From: Leuctra nigra
Lineage: Eukaryota; Arthropoda; Insecta; Plecoptera; Leuctridae
Length of the DNA stretch: 64,000 nucleotides
Assembly: GCA_934045905.1 (NCBI GenBank)
Contig: OW203762.1
Location: 25,328,345-25,392,344 of the forward strand
Direction: 5' to 3'
The notes under the pieces were generated by a model. The model worked only from the letters and a program-made list of their open reading frames with translations. It ran no database searches and was not told the origin of the DNA. This document shows positions 1-12,832 of the stretch, in pieces (position 1 is the first letter of the stretch; every line of letters starts with the position of its first letter). The translations under genes were made by a program, and so were the position numbers.

Positions 1-51
1 ATAGAGCAGCAACTTTCACACGCATGTGAACTCGCATGCAATAGGTACCAA

Positions 52-90
52 GGTTCGCTCATCAACGCGTTACACAGAGCGTTTTCATAG
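52..90 (+). mobile_element. TGAGCGAGCG-family 3' end fragment
   Basis: TTCGCTCATCAACGCGTTAC followed by ACAGAGCGTTTTCATAG is the 3' end of the family; anything further 5' is unclear or outside the window. Confidence 0.55.
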
Positions 91-2616
91 AATAACGCTG
101 TTGTATTATTAAAATGACAAGACAAGATGTTGTCAGTAATAAGTCTGCCCAAAGTGTGAAGACAATACCAAGTCCAAATCCGGTGAGCACATCCTTCTTC
201 CCACACGCTAAATGTGTTTCTACAGACCTTGACGAGAGAATTATTACGTGAACATTCCTAAACAGTGTTTAGGCACTAATTAAATACCAGTATAATTAAC
301 AATTAGAATGTAGGAAGGAGGAGTTTACGCACTGATGCCGACTTACGCAAATAGCCCGAGGAGTTGTGTAGAAAAGAAGAGTGAATTCATTGAGTCGCAG
401 TCGGCGTCGGAAACGGAAGCTCGGTGTTAGGTAATCGCAATCCGAGTCTACGACAGGACTTGCGACTTAGTCGAGTGTCGACACTCTTTTATAGATTACT
501 AATACTCTGGCATACAGTACGATTATTATTATGGGCAGTAGAGCGTATAATTTCACCTTTTATCGAACATCAAGTGCAATTTCATTCCAGAGAAGTTACC
601 CATTGCAAGGATAGATGATTTAATACCGATTTAATACCAATTTTCTTTGAATGTCAAACTGCTAGTGTTGCTACAATCCCAGTTATGTATGTCTGTGGGA
701 ACGCCATCGCGCGCATCCACTAATGCGAGTCATCTTTTACATGACGGGTCCCTCTAGTACTACAATAACATGAAAAATTACCTCTCATGTTGATGTTCGA
801 AATAAGGGGAAATTCGACATTATACAGCTCCCTCCCACCCCTGCATCACCGGGACTCTTAAAACTAATATTTATGTTTTCACATCACAATTCTGACTTTT
901 TGTAAAATATCTGTTCAACAAAGTTTAACCCCCTCTTATCTCAATAATGCCACAAACTCGAGTATTTTACGACCTCTGGTCCATCCAGAAGACTTTAAAT
1001 ACATTTTCACCAATAAAGTTTTAGTTATAGGGCCATACAGGGCTCGTAAATTACTCCAACGTGTGTAATATTTAGATTACAGAGTTCGAAATATTCTGAC
1101 GAAGCGATATTGTCAAAAACTTCAATATAATGTAAGCGGAGGCATGTTTCCCAATTCGTGTATCCCATTTGTCACAGCTACATTGATTTAGTGCAGTCAC
1201 AACCCGAGTTAACTTCTTCTCTAAAGACAAAGAGTTTGTACTTTGTTGAAACAATCGACACGAGTATTTTCAGTTCGGAAGAACCAGCGATGTTGAATCA
1301 AAGTTTAAAAGCTGATTTGGAGCTCGCGAATCGGCTGCAAAAGCAAACAAAACACGCAGAGTTTGCGGACGAAAAGCCGATTTGATTTTTGAGTCAACAG
1401 CGATGGGGGTTGGTTTAGTGCGGGGGATGCTGGATCAATGCGCGAACACTCAACTAAACATCTCGGTTCACTGCTCATGGAATAAACTCTCGATGGATAC
1501 AGAGTTTACACGCTCAAAATACGTTTCTCTTCGCCCATGTCAACTTTTCAGAGGTACAGACATGAAAACATATATTTTTAAACAAACATAGTTTTTTGCT
1601 CCATTTACCAATTGTAATGGAAAAAATGTTGAATGAGAGACAGGGCAACGGACCATAATTTTTTTGCAGTTATTGATAAACATGTTTTTAATATGAGTGA
1701 AATTGGATCCTTTCATGCAGTGGTGGAATATTGACACCATTGAAGTAAATAAAAATCAGTCATGAGGACTTTTCCACTACCTAAATTAAATTCATAATTA
1801 CAAGCTTTAAAACGTTACGTCTAAATATAACAAAAACGTTACCGATGAAATTGTCAGAATTAAAGAGCTTGTTATTTATTCCAATGGGACTCAACAAAAT
1901 GTACTAATTTGACACTATTGATTCAAAGCAACGCACTGCTTCTATTTGGCTGTTGGCCCAGGAGTGGTACAAGAGAAGGATGCTAATTTGCTAGGACAAC
2001 ACGGAGAATTCGACCACCGCGAAGCCGGATCCTTGATGTAGACCTACAGTGACGTCACAATCTGCCGATAGAATGATTGCGAGTGGATCGGGGGATTGTA
2101 ATTGCGGGCCAGCCCACAGAAATTGCCGCGAGTAATTAACTTACTGGTTCACTTTTTAGCGAACGAAAGTCCATTAATCAAGCATTTAATTTCACTGCCA
2201 AAGCTTGCGTCGACGTATAATGTTGTTGAAAATAGCAATCTATCATTTTAGGAGCTGAAGAATTGTGTTGATTAGAATTTGAACATTTTATTGGCAACAA
2301 CGTCATTACCAGAACAAGAGACTACTTGATCGAATAAGCGAAAATGTGAACGTAAAACAAAAGCAGAGAAATGTAAGTGAAAATGTGAACAGAAAATAAA
2401 AAATAAAATAGCAGAAACATAAATGTGGGTGAGCGAAAATATAGTGACAACAAGTCAGATAAATATTACAAACGAAAATGTCCATAGAATAAAATGAAAG
2501 AAGGAGCAAAACAAGTAAATGTACTGTCTGCAATTTCGCTCGCACGGTAATAAATCCACTAAACTCCGCACAGAAAAAACTTCAGCTACAAATTATCCAA
2601 CACAATAATCACTACA
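55..2616. other. No gene recognised
   Basis: AT-rich single-copy-looking sequence. Short frames overlap on both strands without splice or family support. Apart from the fragments listed at 52-90 and 930-976 I see nothing specific. Confidence 0.6.
930..976. repeat. Fragment of the 20.6-kb foldback family
   Basis: AATAATGCCACAAACTCGAG and TACGACCTCTGGTCC match the AATAATGCCACACACTGGAG segment at 20,733-20,770 with several changes. Only this stretch is left. Confidence 0.45.
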
Positions 2617-3059
2617 ATGCCCTTGGGGTCACGCGCATTTCAGCCTAGCAATTATCACGACGAATTGTCAAAGCGAATTGCTGTCACAGCCCTGGCACGA
2701 GCTATGTCTGCCAACATGTTTCATTACCGTTACGCTCCGGCGAGCGCGGGAATCTGGCAACAGGGCGCGGGGGTAGGACTGGGAATGATGGGGGGTGTTG
2801 CGGGAATAATCTCGTGCTCTTACCTTGCGTGGAAGACGACTCGTGTAAACGTCTCTCCTGATTACACTCCATCGTCGAGCGGCGCCACCTGGAACCAACA
2901 GAACAATCTTAGTCACAACGCTTTTCTTGGGAGAAGTAGTAACTTGGAGTCTGTTCAAATAAAGATACTCCCTGATGTGGTGTAAAGTTTAATTACTGTG
3001 TAATATAAAGTTCATATGCACACAGCAATACTAACGTATAACATATACCCATATATAGG

Positions 3060-3106
3060 GCCGGAAACCCGAAGGATCTGGGTTCGATTCCCAGTCGGGG
3101 TGCAAG
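3060..3106 (+). tRNA. Partial tRNA-like 3' half
   Basis: CTGGG-TTCGATT-CCCAG makes a perfect T arm, followed by TCGGGGTGCA, an acceptor-like 3' strand. No matching 5' acceptor strand or D arm is seen upstream, so only a 3' fragment is present. Confidence 0.45.
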
Positions 3107-3737
3107 TTTTTATTTCGCAGGTTACCTCCAAAAAAAGTATAACATATAATTATTCAAACTAAAGACCCTCCTGCTATTAGGCAGTGATAATATTTTATTT
3201 TAACAAAACATGGGAAAGTACCTACAGATAAAAGTTTGTTATCAATCATGAGGTGTGTTTTGAAATGACACATTTCCAGGAGTTGTTTCAACAAACTGTT
3301 GGATCATTTCCACGTGAAAAACTCTTTATCGATATCAAACAGCAAAAACCACAAAAATGGCAAATGTCAAAATATGCATAGCTTAAAGCATCTCCAAGCC
3401 ATCTGCGATAATCTGCGATAATCTGCGATTACCGGTGACCTAATGATAATGCCATCATTATCTGATCCGGACTCGTAAAATATTTGTTTGGAGTGTGAGA
3501 CGGTTGTGTAGCATATTGCAACAACCTCGCAGAAATGACGCCGTCGGATCGCTGGCAGTCCAACCCAAACCCGAGAAACAAACAATTAATTCCAAACTGA
3601 AACGTGTTCAATTGAAAATATACTAAAAGTCAAATTTTGTTTAATTTTCATACCGATGGATCGTTTTATTTCCAATTGATCCCCCAAAAATGTCAGCAAG
3701 ATCCTTCATCTTCTTATCTTATCGATCGCGCTTGCGT

Positions 3738-4112
3738 CATCGAGTAGTGAGTTTGACCTTGAAGAGTTTTATAATACATTTTTATCAATATCTTTAATCA
3801 ATTTGATTGTTAATACAAATACAGCTTTGTACGCGTCTTCAGAACAGTTCAATGAAAATAATTTCATAGCTTGGAATTGTTTGTTATTTTTACATTGTCC
3901 TACAGACGTTTAGTGCCTGAAAATTAGTAACAATATAGCACTAAACATCTGTAGGACGAAATAAAACTAACAACCCATTACGAACATGGAATTATTTTCA
4001 TTAAACAGTTATGAAAACACTTACAGAGCCTTATTTTAGTAACTATAAAGTCGGTAAAAGATATTGATATAAATCGATTAAAAACTCTTCAAGGCCACGC
4101 TCACTACTCAGT
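3738..4112. mobile_element. Foldback MITE (GAGTAGTGAG family), copy 1
   Basis: GAGTAGTGAGTTTGACCTTG on the left pairs with CAAGGCCACGCTCACTACTC on the right; inner arms CAGTTCAATGAAAATAATTT and CTGTAGGACGAAA also pair. Outer ends are degraded, so no target duplication can be called. Confidence 0.8.
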
Positions 4113-5143
4113 TGTCAAACTCATCAATCAATCTGCAACAATCTCTCGCCCTCCAGGCGTCGAATCTCCCCGGACTTCCTGTCGCCTCGGAAAGAATTCC
4201 AAGTCCATCTGCATAACAATGGAGATAATGTGAAGGACAATGGCAGTGTCCTGATAGCGATGCATCTTGTCCAGGCAATCCTTTCGCCTTCCAAATAACC
4301 CCGCTAAGATCGCTGCTCGATGCAAATTGCCGCCTTTACAACCGATTGTTTCCACGGCGAGTTCCGCTTACAAGACGTACACGAATTAGCTACTACGAAT
4401 AACCAAATGGAATTTACATTTTTGTAAATTGTGAGAACTTTTTCGCATTCCTTTCAAGAGAGTGAGAACCTTTTTGAAAGAAAACTTATGTTGGCTGCTA
4501 ATTGTTCCAGCAGTTAGATGTACCTTGCTAAAAAAAAGTGCAAAATCTTGCTAAAAAAAATAGAAGGTACTCGACTCAATCGTGCTAAAATAGTGAATAC
4601 CCAAAATCATTTGAGTAAAAACGAGGTAAATTCTAGAGAAACTTTGAACCGATCAAATCAAGTAAAATGTGAATCTTCATAATGTAAATATTTTGAATGG
4701 ATCAAAACGTAGGACGATATTTAGGAAATATTTTTGGGAGACAACGTCATCCAATTATTTTTATCACTAAATTACCTAATAAACAAATACACAATTTCAC
4801 GTAGGCAAAGAATTCAGTAACATAATTAAATGTGGGAGAATCACCAAAGCTCTGGAAGAAAATATCGTCTTATTCAGAATAAGTCAGTTTCGATGTAATT
4901 GATTCCATTCCGAATATCCAACTGATTGTTTCGAAGAAGTCGCGCCACTGGATCGTCCTCAAGGAAGTCAATTGTGACTTGATTGTTATTGCGCAACGAC
5001 AGATGACCCTAAGTACTCGGACCAATGTACTGCGTCTGCCCTTTGACCCGAGATACGTGCAGTGATGACCTCCTCATTCCTGACAGAATCATTCTTATGA
5101 AGCAGCATCATTGGCCGAGAATCACGACAAGTGGTCAGTGGTT

Positions 5144-5475
5144 CCAGTGGCGGATACAGGTAGACATTTACCAGGAGAAGGGGGGGGGGGGGGGGGGGGC
5201 AATTGTTAGAAAATAGGTACACGAGAGGCATAACTTTCGTTTTGAAAACAGCTGATTTAAAATTTTGTTGGGAGTTTCACAGTTCATAAATAAAAAATCA
5301 CGTTTATTCTGGAATCTACGCTTGTTTTAGGAGAAAATTTATAGGTAACAGATTTTGACTTTGCTTTGTGTCGATAATAATTGTTATTTGATATATAAAA
5401 AAATAGTTTACGCTTTGATGGGGGGCGCTCCCCCCCCCCCCCCCCCCCTCCCCCCCTCACCATTATATGGCACTG
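5144..5475. repeat. G-run/C-run bounded repeat
   Basis: CCAGTGGCGGATACAGG is followed by a G run near 5180-5199, and a C run near 5431-5456 precedes ATATGGCACTGG. The arrangement mirrors the 21.7-22.0 kb element but the outer ends match poorly, so it may be a related degraded copy. Confidence 0.45.
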
Positions 5476-5501
5476 GAATGTTCGGGGCCCAGCTGGTAAA
5501 A

Positions 5502-5712
5502 ATATCTGTACCACAGAAGTAGAAGGCCCAATGTCCATGTCAATGATTCTTGAGGTGAGCTCAAAAACCTAATCCTGCTTTCATGAATTCAATCACATTC
5601 AAATGACACCAGTCCGAGCCATATTTTAATAGTTGACTTCAGAGTCAAATGGCAATTACAGAGCTAGATTACTTGATTACGTGGTTTTTGTGCAATTTGG
5701 AGCATCATTTTG
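5502..5712. mobile_element. AGAAGTCC-ended MITE family, copy 1
   Basis: ATATCTGTACCACAGAAGTAG followed by TTCTTGAGGTGAGCTCAAAA and AGAGCTAGATTACTTGATTA matches the other two copies; the right end has decayed. Confidence 0.65.
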
Positions 5713-6396
5713 ACAATACCAATACCTTTTATGATCAGTATGTAGCTACAATATTGTAATAGAGATGAAAAAGAAACCAAAAAAACATCAGCACCTGTGA
5801 AATTCCAATTTTCTCTTTAAAAAAATGTGACTTGACGAAGATATTTTTCACCTGCCTAGATGAGTATGTGATTTATACGCTCCATGATTGCCAGCATTTC
5901 GTCTTGCCGTGGATCCGGAAGCCCTCACAGAAACTTCTTGACATTCTAATTGCACGATTTGTACGGTAACTAATCATATGGCAACGCACAGCAGCGCTCG
6001 TGATATCGCAAACTGCATGACTTCAATCAAACTAGCGGGGAACTTCGGAAACACTCATAAATCGAACTGTCAGATCAAAGAAATTGCTTTTTACCTTCGT
6101 TTTGTAACTTTACTTTCAGCGTTCGATATCGATAGAGCCACCGAAGTAGTTGAACTTTTCTACCATCCCGTGAGAGCTTTGATAAACTGAAAGTTGGTCC
6201 CCGCAGCAAAGTTGGTTGCATTTGCAAGGAGATATCGATTCAATATGGGAAATAGGACGCAATGGTTTTTGTGGCCAACTGTTTTTTGACTTTCAGAAGT
6301 GTATGCCAAGAGATGAGAAATGTAAGAGAAATATATCTAAATGTTGAAACTGCATGCATCGAGATTTATGGGCGCCGCACGGAATATTCTCGCAAG

Positions 6397-6439
6397 GGGA
6401 GGGGGGAGAAGGTGGAGGGGGGAGAAGGTGGAGGGGGGA
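6397..6439. repeat. G-rich 16-bp repeat
   Basis: AGGGGGGAGAAGGTGG is repeated two to three times in a pure purine tract. Confidence 0.8.
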
Positions 6440-6653
6440 CAATCTCCCAAATATGTAATTTTAGTTTCAATTAGAAAATAATTTGGGTCGCTGAAATGAC
6501 CACTTTTAGAAGAAAAAGATACTATACTCGTCCAAATAGGAGAAATATTTTTTTAAATTTGGTGTCCAGGGGGTAAGTGAGTGACCCCTTTGCCTCCCCC
6601 AGTCCCATCAGATTCAAGGAAGACGAAAGTAAGGAAGGGATCAAAGCTGATAA

Positions 6654-6807
6654 GGCCAGGTATTACCAAAGTTAAATTGTGCTGGATTAACTAACTTTTG
6701 TATAAATTCAACTGTTTCAATCATTTTGTAGTATTTGATTGGCTGTGCCGCTGATTTATTCAAATATTTAGTTAAACCAGCGTATGACTTAACTTAAATA
6801 CCAGCCC
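6654..6807. mobile_element. PIF/Harbinger-like MITE, copy 1
   Basis: It starts GGCCAGGTATTACCAAAGTT and ends AACTTAAATACCAGCCC, with TAA on both sides (6651-6653, 6808-6810). A 3-bp TAA/TTA duplication and a GGGCC-type end are typical of PIF/Harbinger. Confidence 0.8.
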
Positions 6808-7149
6808 TAAAAAAATAATATCTGTGGAAAGTCTAATTTTTAGTGGTCCATTGGCGTGAAACCATTCACTCTCCGCACCAACAGCCCTTGAAATCTGCTC
6901 ACGCCACTGCAACACCACCGCTACTCTACAAAACAGCGGCATTCATTTCGCTTATTGAAAACTGAAACGTCTGAACCGCGAAGTAAAATGTCTTGTAATA
7001 AGTCCGGAAACCGCTCATCCCATCACGGATCAAGTACCACCATCATCCTCGGCACAATGCCGTCTTCAAGCCACAAACAAAACACGGAAATCCACTGCGG
7101 CCGCGCCGATATGTTTCCTCCAGTCCTCGTCGCACCACAGAATGTCCGT

Positions 7150-8590
7150 TAGATCATCCTAGATCATCATCATCATCATCAACTTGAATGCAGTTTACGA
7201 GAATGCCGACCATTTGGTCGCGAGGGAACAGAAAAACGTGCGCTGGCTGGAAAGCAAGACCATTACGCTATCTCTTCCTTCCTCGGCAGCGTCCGGTCGA
7301 TAACGGACTCAAAACAAAACATTGTTTGCAATTATGTATGAATGATGCAATAGTCTGAAGAGGAGGAGAGAGGTCATTTAATTGATAAAACAATGTGCAT
7401 TAATTCCTAAACTGTCAGTCAAGGAAATGTGTGCTTTAAAAGTGTTGAGTCAACTGAGATAATTAAAAGTGCTGCCATGTTTAATTATTAAGTAATTACG
7501 AGTAATTATTTATTATGTGTTAGCGGCTGTCGCAAAAACGTATTTTAGTGCGCGCCTGAGGTCATTTTTCACCAAAGAAACCTATAGCATATCAATTTTA
7601 TTCATATGTATACAACATGCATACCGAAATCAAAGGAAAAATGATGTGTAGCTCCGTTGAATCGCTTTGATAAACGGCGAAACGTCAGTGCGAAACGGCG
7701 CAATATAAATGGAAAATGAAACTTTCATCTTTCTCCTTTCGTCCCGAACTGTGCCCATATAACATGGACGTTTCCTGTTACCTTCTGCTAGTCATAGATG
7801 TCGACACAAGCGAGGGAATGAATGGACATGGCTGACACAGGGTGTACGTTTATAGCCGTGATAGATTGCAGTTCGCGCTTCAAATGTGGGTAATAAATAG
7901 GCTCGCATCCGTGCTATCAATTATCGCGGCTCCTATGTTACAAAACGTCAAGTTTTAACAGAATTCAATCAGTATGTTCCGACTTGGTTCATAAACAATG
8001 CCATTTCGGCTGCCATTTCGGTTTTGAGTGAATGTGTAAAGTGAAATATGTCGTCAGGCTAACAACCTTTTTCACAACTCTCTAAACTTATCATGGATTG
8101 ATAACAGGCAGTTTATCAACAAGTCCTAAATGGCCAAGGCGGTAGAAAAACGACTGCTTTTATATAGACCAGTCTAGGTTCTAAACAAAATAGGAAGCTC
8201 AAGATTGTTATTGTTTCATTTTGTTTTGAAAGTATTACTATTACTACTTCTACTATTATATAACTATTGATTTTGAATGGTATTTTATTACCATAGAGAA
8301 AAACAAAAGTACAACAAAGCATTAAAATCGTAAAAAAAATCATCCAAATATTGAATAAATTATGAAGAACCACTTAGAACGTAATACATATTATACGCTA
8401 AATTAAATCTAACATCACTAAGTTCACTACACCGATTTTTTTTAGATAGTCTATATTATTAGGTATTCTTCGCTATCTCCTTCGAGATATCGAAAGATTA
8501 AGGACCGTCTATAACGAGAGGTGGAAAACTAGACTTGAGTAAATCGATGAAGAAGCATAATGATATCAGTGTTTTGTGTATAATTATGGG
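7150..8590. other. No gene recognised
   Basis: A short CAT run at about 7,161-7,178 and otherwise unique AT-rich sequence. Confidence 0.55.
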
Positions 8591-8599
8591 TGGATGGAC

Positions 8600-8825
8600 A
8601 GAGATATTCCCGCGACCGTCCTTCCTGACTGAGGTTTTTTCGTGGTATTCCCTCAGTCGACAGGCAAATGCTGGGAAGGTACCCTACTAATAGGCCACGA
8701 CCGCCTCCTTCCCACCTTCCATCATTACACACTCTTCACCATCACCTCCCAATCATCATCCGACGCCATTAGCCTCGCTGCAGAACAGTGCGACGTTAAG
8801 CCCCAGACAAAAAGAAAATAAAAAA
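8600..8825 (+). repeat. SINE-like repeat, copy at 8.6 kb
   Basis: The core reads CCGTCCTTCCTGACTGAGG, CCCTCAGTCGACAGGCAAAT, TAGGCCACGACCGCCTCCTT and the tail GAACAGTGCGACGTTAA in other copies (here CAGAACAGTGCGACGTTAAG) followed by an A-rich end. The tRNA-like head is degraded here. Confidence 0.7.
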
Positions 8826-11334
8826 AACTAGAGACATACATTAGGTGTTCCCTTTAATTATATTCATTCATATCTTATCATTACCCTTGACACAACTGTA
8901 CTACATACAGTCATTGAGCTTTAAATTGTAACAATAATACTACATTTATATCTTATCGTAACGATTGTCGATTAGATCCGAGCATTGCATGTGACAACAC
9001 GTGACAGACTGCACGTGACTTCTTTGGAAATAGCCTTAAAGTTTAAGCTCTGATGTCTAAAGAGTGACCTTCCATAATATTGCTGACTATTTCAAAAATA
9101 ATATGTAGGTAAAATGGTACAAAAATGTAAGTAAAATATAATGGTGACTGCAGTGAGGTAGCAAATGACTTAGTATATTTCAGTCATAAGCTCTATGGCG
9201 TCTAACAAATTAACATTTCGCTGAAACTAAGTTTTTGTGACAAGCTTATTTTGGAACAATTTGCAGCTATAAGACAAATTGTCGGCAAAAACTCTTGCTC
9301 TGCGATCAACATGCGAAGTATTGTTTCACATCATTGTAACACTTCTGTCAAACACTTTCAAAATTAGATCCCACCTCTCCATGCCTACTAAAGATGCTGA
9401 TAAAAATAATTTACTCCTATTTTTCATATCCCGAAGTGTCTATAGTATGTTTTTTTCTTTGAAGACTTGGCAGCATTTTTACATGTGCGTGTTTCTTATA
9501 TATGGATTTATATAAAAATACCTCACAACGCAGCAAAAATAATATCTCTCGCCGGAATAATAGACTCCCCTTGCCTTTGTTTAAGACCATCTCAGCACGA
9601 TGTCATCATAAAATCAATGAAAACAGCGAGGCGAAATGTTTTCACAACACAAGAGGATGACACAGTTGTTTGTAACATGAGCACATTAGCAGCACACTTC
9701 GCAGCCAGGTAAATGACACACGCAATGGAACAGATACCGGATAGAAGCAGCTTGAAGTGAGTCAAGAACGGACAATAAGATCAACCGCGCAGGAAAACCA
9801 GTACGAAGAAATAAAATATTGGGGAAAAGTCTGAATAATTATCCAGTGAGTTGTGTGGGACAATACTTATTTAATACTAATACTAAGTCTAAACAAAAGT
9901 ATACTATAAAAAAAGTTTAAAAAATAAAAACGAGTGACAATGTATGGAAAAGTACAAGAATCATACAAGATCCCAGGTCAATGTCCTGTATTTCTTAGTG
10001 TTCCCACAGATAGTAAAGTATAGGTAATGAATTGGCACATGAGTTTTTGTAATCTCGCTTGAATTTCGAAGTATCTTTTTTTAAGTGTCAAAACAAGCTA
10101 ATGATAATAGTAAAAATCGATGTAAAAGTCTTACCTCTATAGTTGCCAGTGCAATTGCTCAAAAAAGTCCACACAAGTATGTATTTTTGTGTGTAAAATA
10201 AATAAGTTCAAATCAAGAAAAAAATCCACAAAAAAAATCGATGAACTTAAAAAAAGTTTGAAAATATAAAAACTCCAGTACCACGTGATGAGGGAGGGGG
10301 GGGGGGGGCGGGTTTGCGACCCGAGAGCCAAGGCAGCCGAGGTTCTTTCATAACCATATCTAGTCATATTGGGGTCTCTTCTTCATTTGCAATCACTTTC
10401 ACTTGCAGTTTACTGCGCTATTTCAACCTCCGGCGCCATACCAAAAAGGTCTTGGGACTTACCAAGTTGGCACCTCTGCGAAGAATCAAACCAACAATGA
10501 CGTCACAAACCGGCCAGACTGGGTGGGGTGTTGAAGAGTGCAACATTCATTACAAGTCGATGTGCTATGAAGATTCTTGGAGATGTTGTTTGAAGAAAGG
10601 TGTTTGTAATCGTTAAAAGTGTCATTAAAAAATACTCTTGAGAAATCCTGGACTAATGATTATTAGACACATAATTTGGAAACTTAGTAATAGAAAGGCG
10701 AGAAATTGACAAATCTGAGAGGTCAGATTTAAATACTATGCGATTGAATGATTAAGTAAGACTATGTGCTATTTTTTAACACCTTCGAATGTTGCATTCT
10801 CTCAAGTAAATAAAACGTAAACAGATTACAAAATGCAGGATTACAGAAGCCATTTTGCGATTTGAAAAATGGCAAATCTGCAGCATTCTGTTGCAATCGC
10901 ATTAAAGGAAACCCCGCGAATCACAGTAATGCCTGTCTAAAGATACGCGGACAGCTCGAGGTACTGATGATTCCAAGTTGTTATTTCACATGTCGAGACT
11001 AACGAGATGAAGACACGATTTCGTCAGATGGAGTCTGTGAGGATGATATCGAAAAACCACGAGCTGGAATATATTTGCATACTTTCTTCATGCGATTCCG
11101 AGCTGCAGTAAAAAACTGATGCGCAATATCCAATCGAGACAATACGCAATTACAAACATCTTAGGAGGAAACGAACTGTACTTGCATGCGGAAGGCCTTG
11201 GGTTCAAAGACTTTTCGTAGAGGCAAATGATGAGAAGGTTCCCCTCCCCTCGTAATCATTCACTGATGCAAACTGTCGTGATGTCCACAAACACGATTAA
11301 TATTCAAATAAGATCACGATGCAAGTTAGCCCAG

Positions 11335-12066
11335 ACAATAATGATCTTGATTTGAAATCCGGAGGTCCTGGGTTCAATTCCCGCGGCCAATGTTCCTAAC
11401 TGCTTTTTGTGGTTTCCTCTTAGTCTAGACACAAACCGAGAAGGATCCCACTAATAGCCAAAGACCGCTTCAAATTCTCATCTCCAAATCATGATCAGTA
11501 GGGTTAGGATGATTAGGACCTATGAAACGTCCAAAAATTCAGGCAAATAGTACCTTAAAACTATTAAAAAAGGACCATAAAATCCCGATGGACCAATGAA
11601 ATGTTAGGCTTTGTAATATTCGTCAACATTATTCGATTTATATTTTTAGGAGTAGAATTTGGAGAAAGATGTTAAAATGAACTTAAATTATTGTATGAAT
11701 GTGTCAATGTGTCAAGTATCGTTGTTGATCATCTCGAAGTGGAGGATGGAAATTTTTTGAAAATGTTGTAGAACTTGAAACAATTTCTTTACATTATTTT
11801 CCCCGATAATTTTTAAAACAGTAAAAAAGACCTTAAAATAGCAAGAAAAGGTCTCACTTCATAAAAAAAATTAAGAAAAATGCATTTTCAGGCAAAATAA
11901 ACCACATATTTTTGAAACCAGGAACACATGAAACATATTTATGTGTCATTTTCAGACGTGACTGAACAAAAAAAAATTAAAAAAAGGTATGTCCTAAACA
12001 TCCTAGTCCTAATGATCAGTCCTCCAGAGCCTAGCGTAGAACAGTGCGACGTGAAACACCACAAAA
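11335..12066 (+). repeat. SINE-like repeat split by a MITE
   Basis: The left part has box B GGGTTCAATTCCCGCGG and GTTTCCTCTTAGTCTAGAC; the right part, after 12,019, is CCTAGCGTAGAACAGTGCG and an A-rich end. The TAGGG MITE lies between. Confidence 0.75.
11499..12011. mobile_element. TAGGG-ended hAT-like MITE, copy 1 (inside a SINE)
   Basis: The ends are TAGGGTTAGGATGATTAGGA and ATGTCCTAAACATCCTAG plus TCCTA. An exact 8-bp direct repeat ATGATCAG flanks it (11491-11498, 12012-12019). The surrounding sequence is one SINE copy whose tail (GAACAGTGCGACGTG) resumes after the insertion, so the MITE is the younger insertion. Confidence 0.9.
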
Positions 12067-12291
12067 ACATCCGATCACACGTGGAATGTGTTTGGAGATC
12101 GATGTGGTACAGACAGCATCCAGGTGAAAGTGGTTGATGCTTTGGGCGAATTTCAAGACCAATCTCCGGCGATTTCCTTGCGGATTAATCAGCGATCATT
12201 CGGGACTGCGAGGCCCCAGGCGCCTGCCATGTGACACTGCAAGTCGCCTGAGAGCCAGAAGTACTTGGTTCGACTCCGAGTCACTGATTAT

Positions 12292-12824
12292 TAGGGCTAG
12301 GTTTAGGACCTAGGAAACGTTCAAAAAGCCAGGCAAATAGTACCTTAAAACTATTAAAATAAGGACGACAAAATCCAGAAAAAAGACAAATGAAATTTTA
12401 TGTTATCTAATATTCGTCAACATATTATTCGATTTATCGGTTTAGGAGTAGGGCTTGGAGTAATATTTTAAAATTAAATTAAATTATTGTACATGAATGT
12501 GTCAATGTAGTACCTATCAAGTGTCAATTGTTAATGGCCATCCAAATGGTGGATGGAAATTTTATGAATTGTGGTCTAGACCAAAATTCATAAAATTGTG
12601 GTAACTTGCAACTAGCATTTCATATAATTTTTCCCAATAATTAAAGATAAGGACAAAAAGACCTTAAAACAGCAAGAAAAGGACTGAATGCATTAAAAAA
12701 AATGAGAAAACTGCATTTTCCGGCAAAATTAACCACATATTTTTGAAATCAGGAACACATGAAACATAATAATTTTATATATAATTTTTAAACGTGTCTG
12801 AACAAAAAACTATAATTAGCCCTA
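12292..12824. mobile_element. TAGGG-ended hAT-like MITE, copy 2
   Basis: It begins TAGGGCTAGGTTTAGGACC and ends AATTAGCCCTA, flanked by the exact 8-bp repeat CTGATTAT (12284-12291, 12825-12832). It shares its interior with the 11.5-kb and 50.6-kb copies, including a TGGTCTAGACCA core palindrome and ACCACATATTTTTGAAA. Confidence 0.92.
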
Positions 12825-12832
12825 CTGATTAT

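Noticed and set aside
2617..2985. 122-codon plus-strand frame with a GC-rich, Gly/Ala-rich middle
   Set aside because: An equally long frame runs on the minus strand (2668-2958), no splice sites or family motifs support either, and long chance frames are expected in a GC-richer patch.
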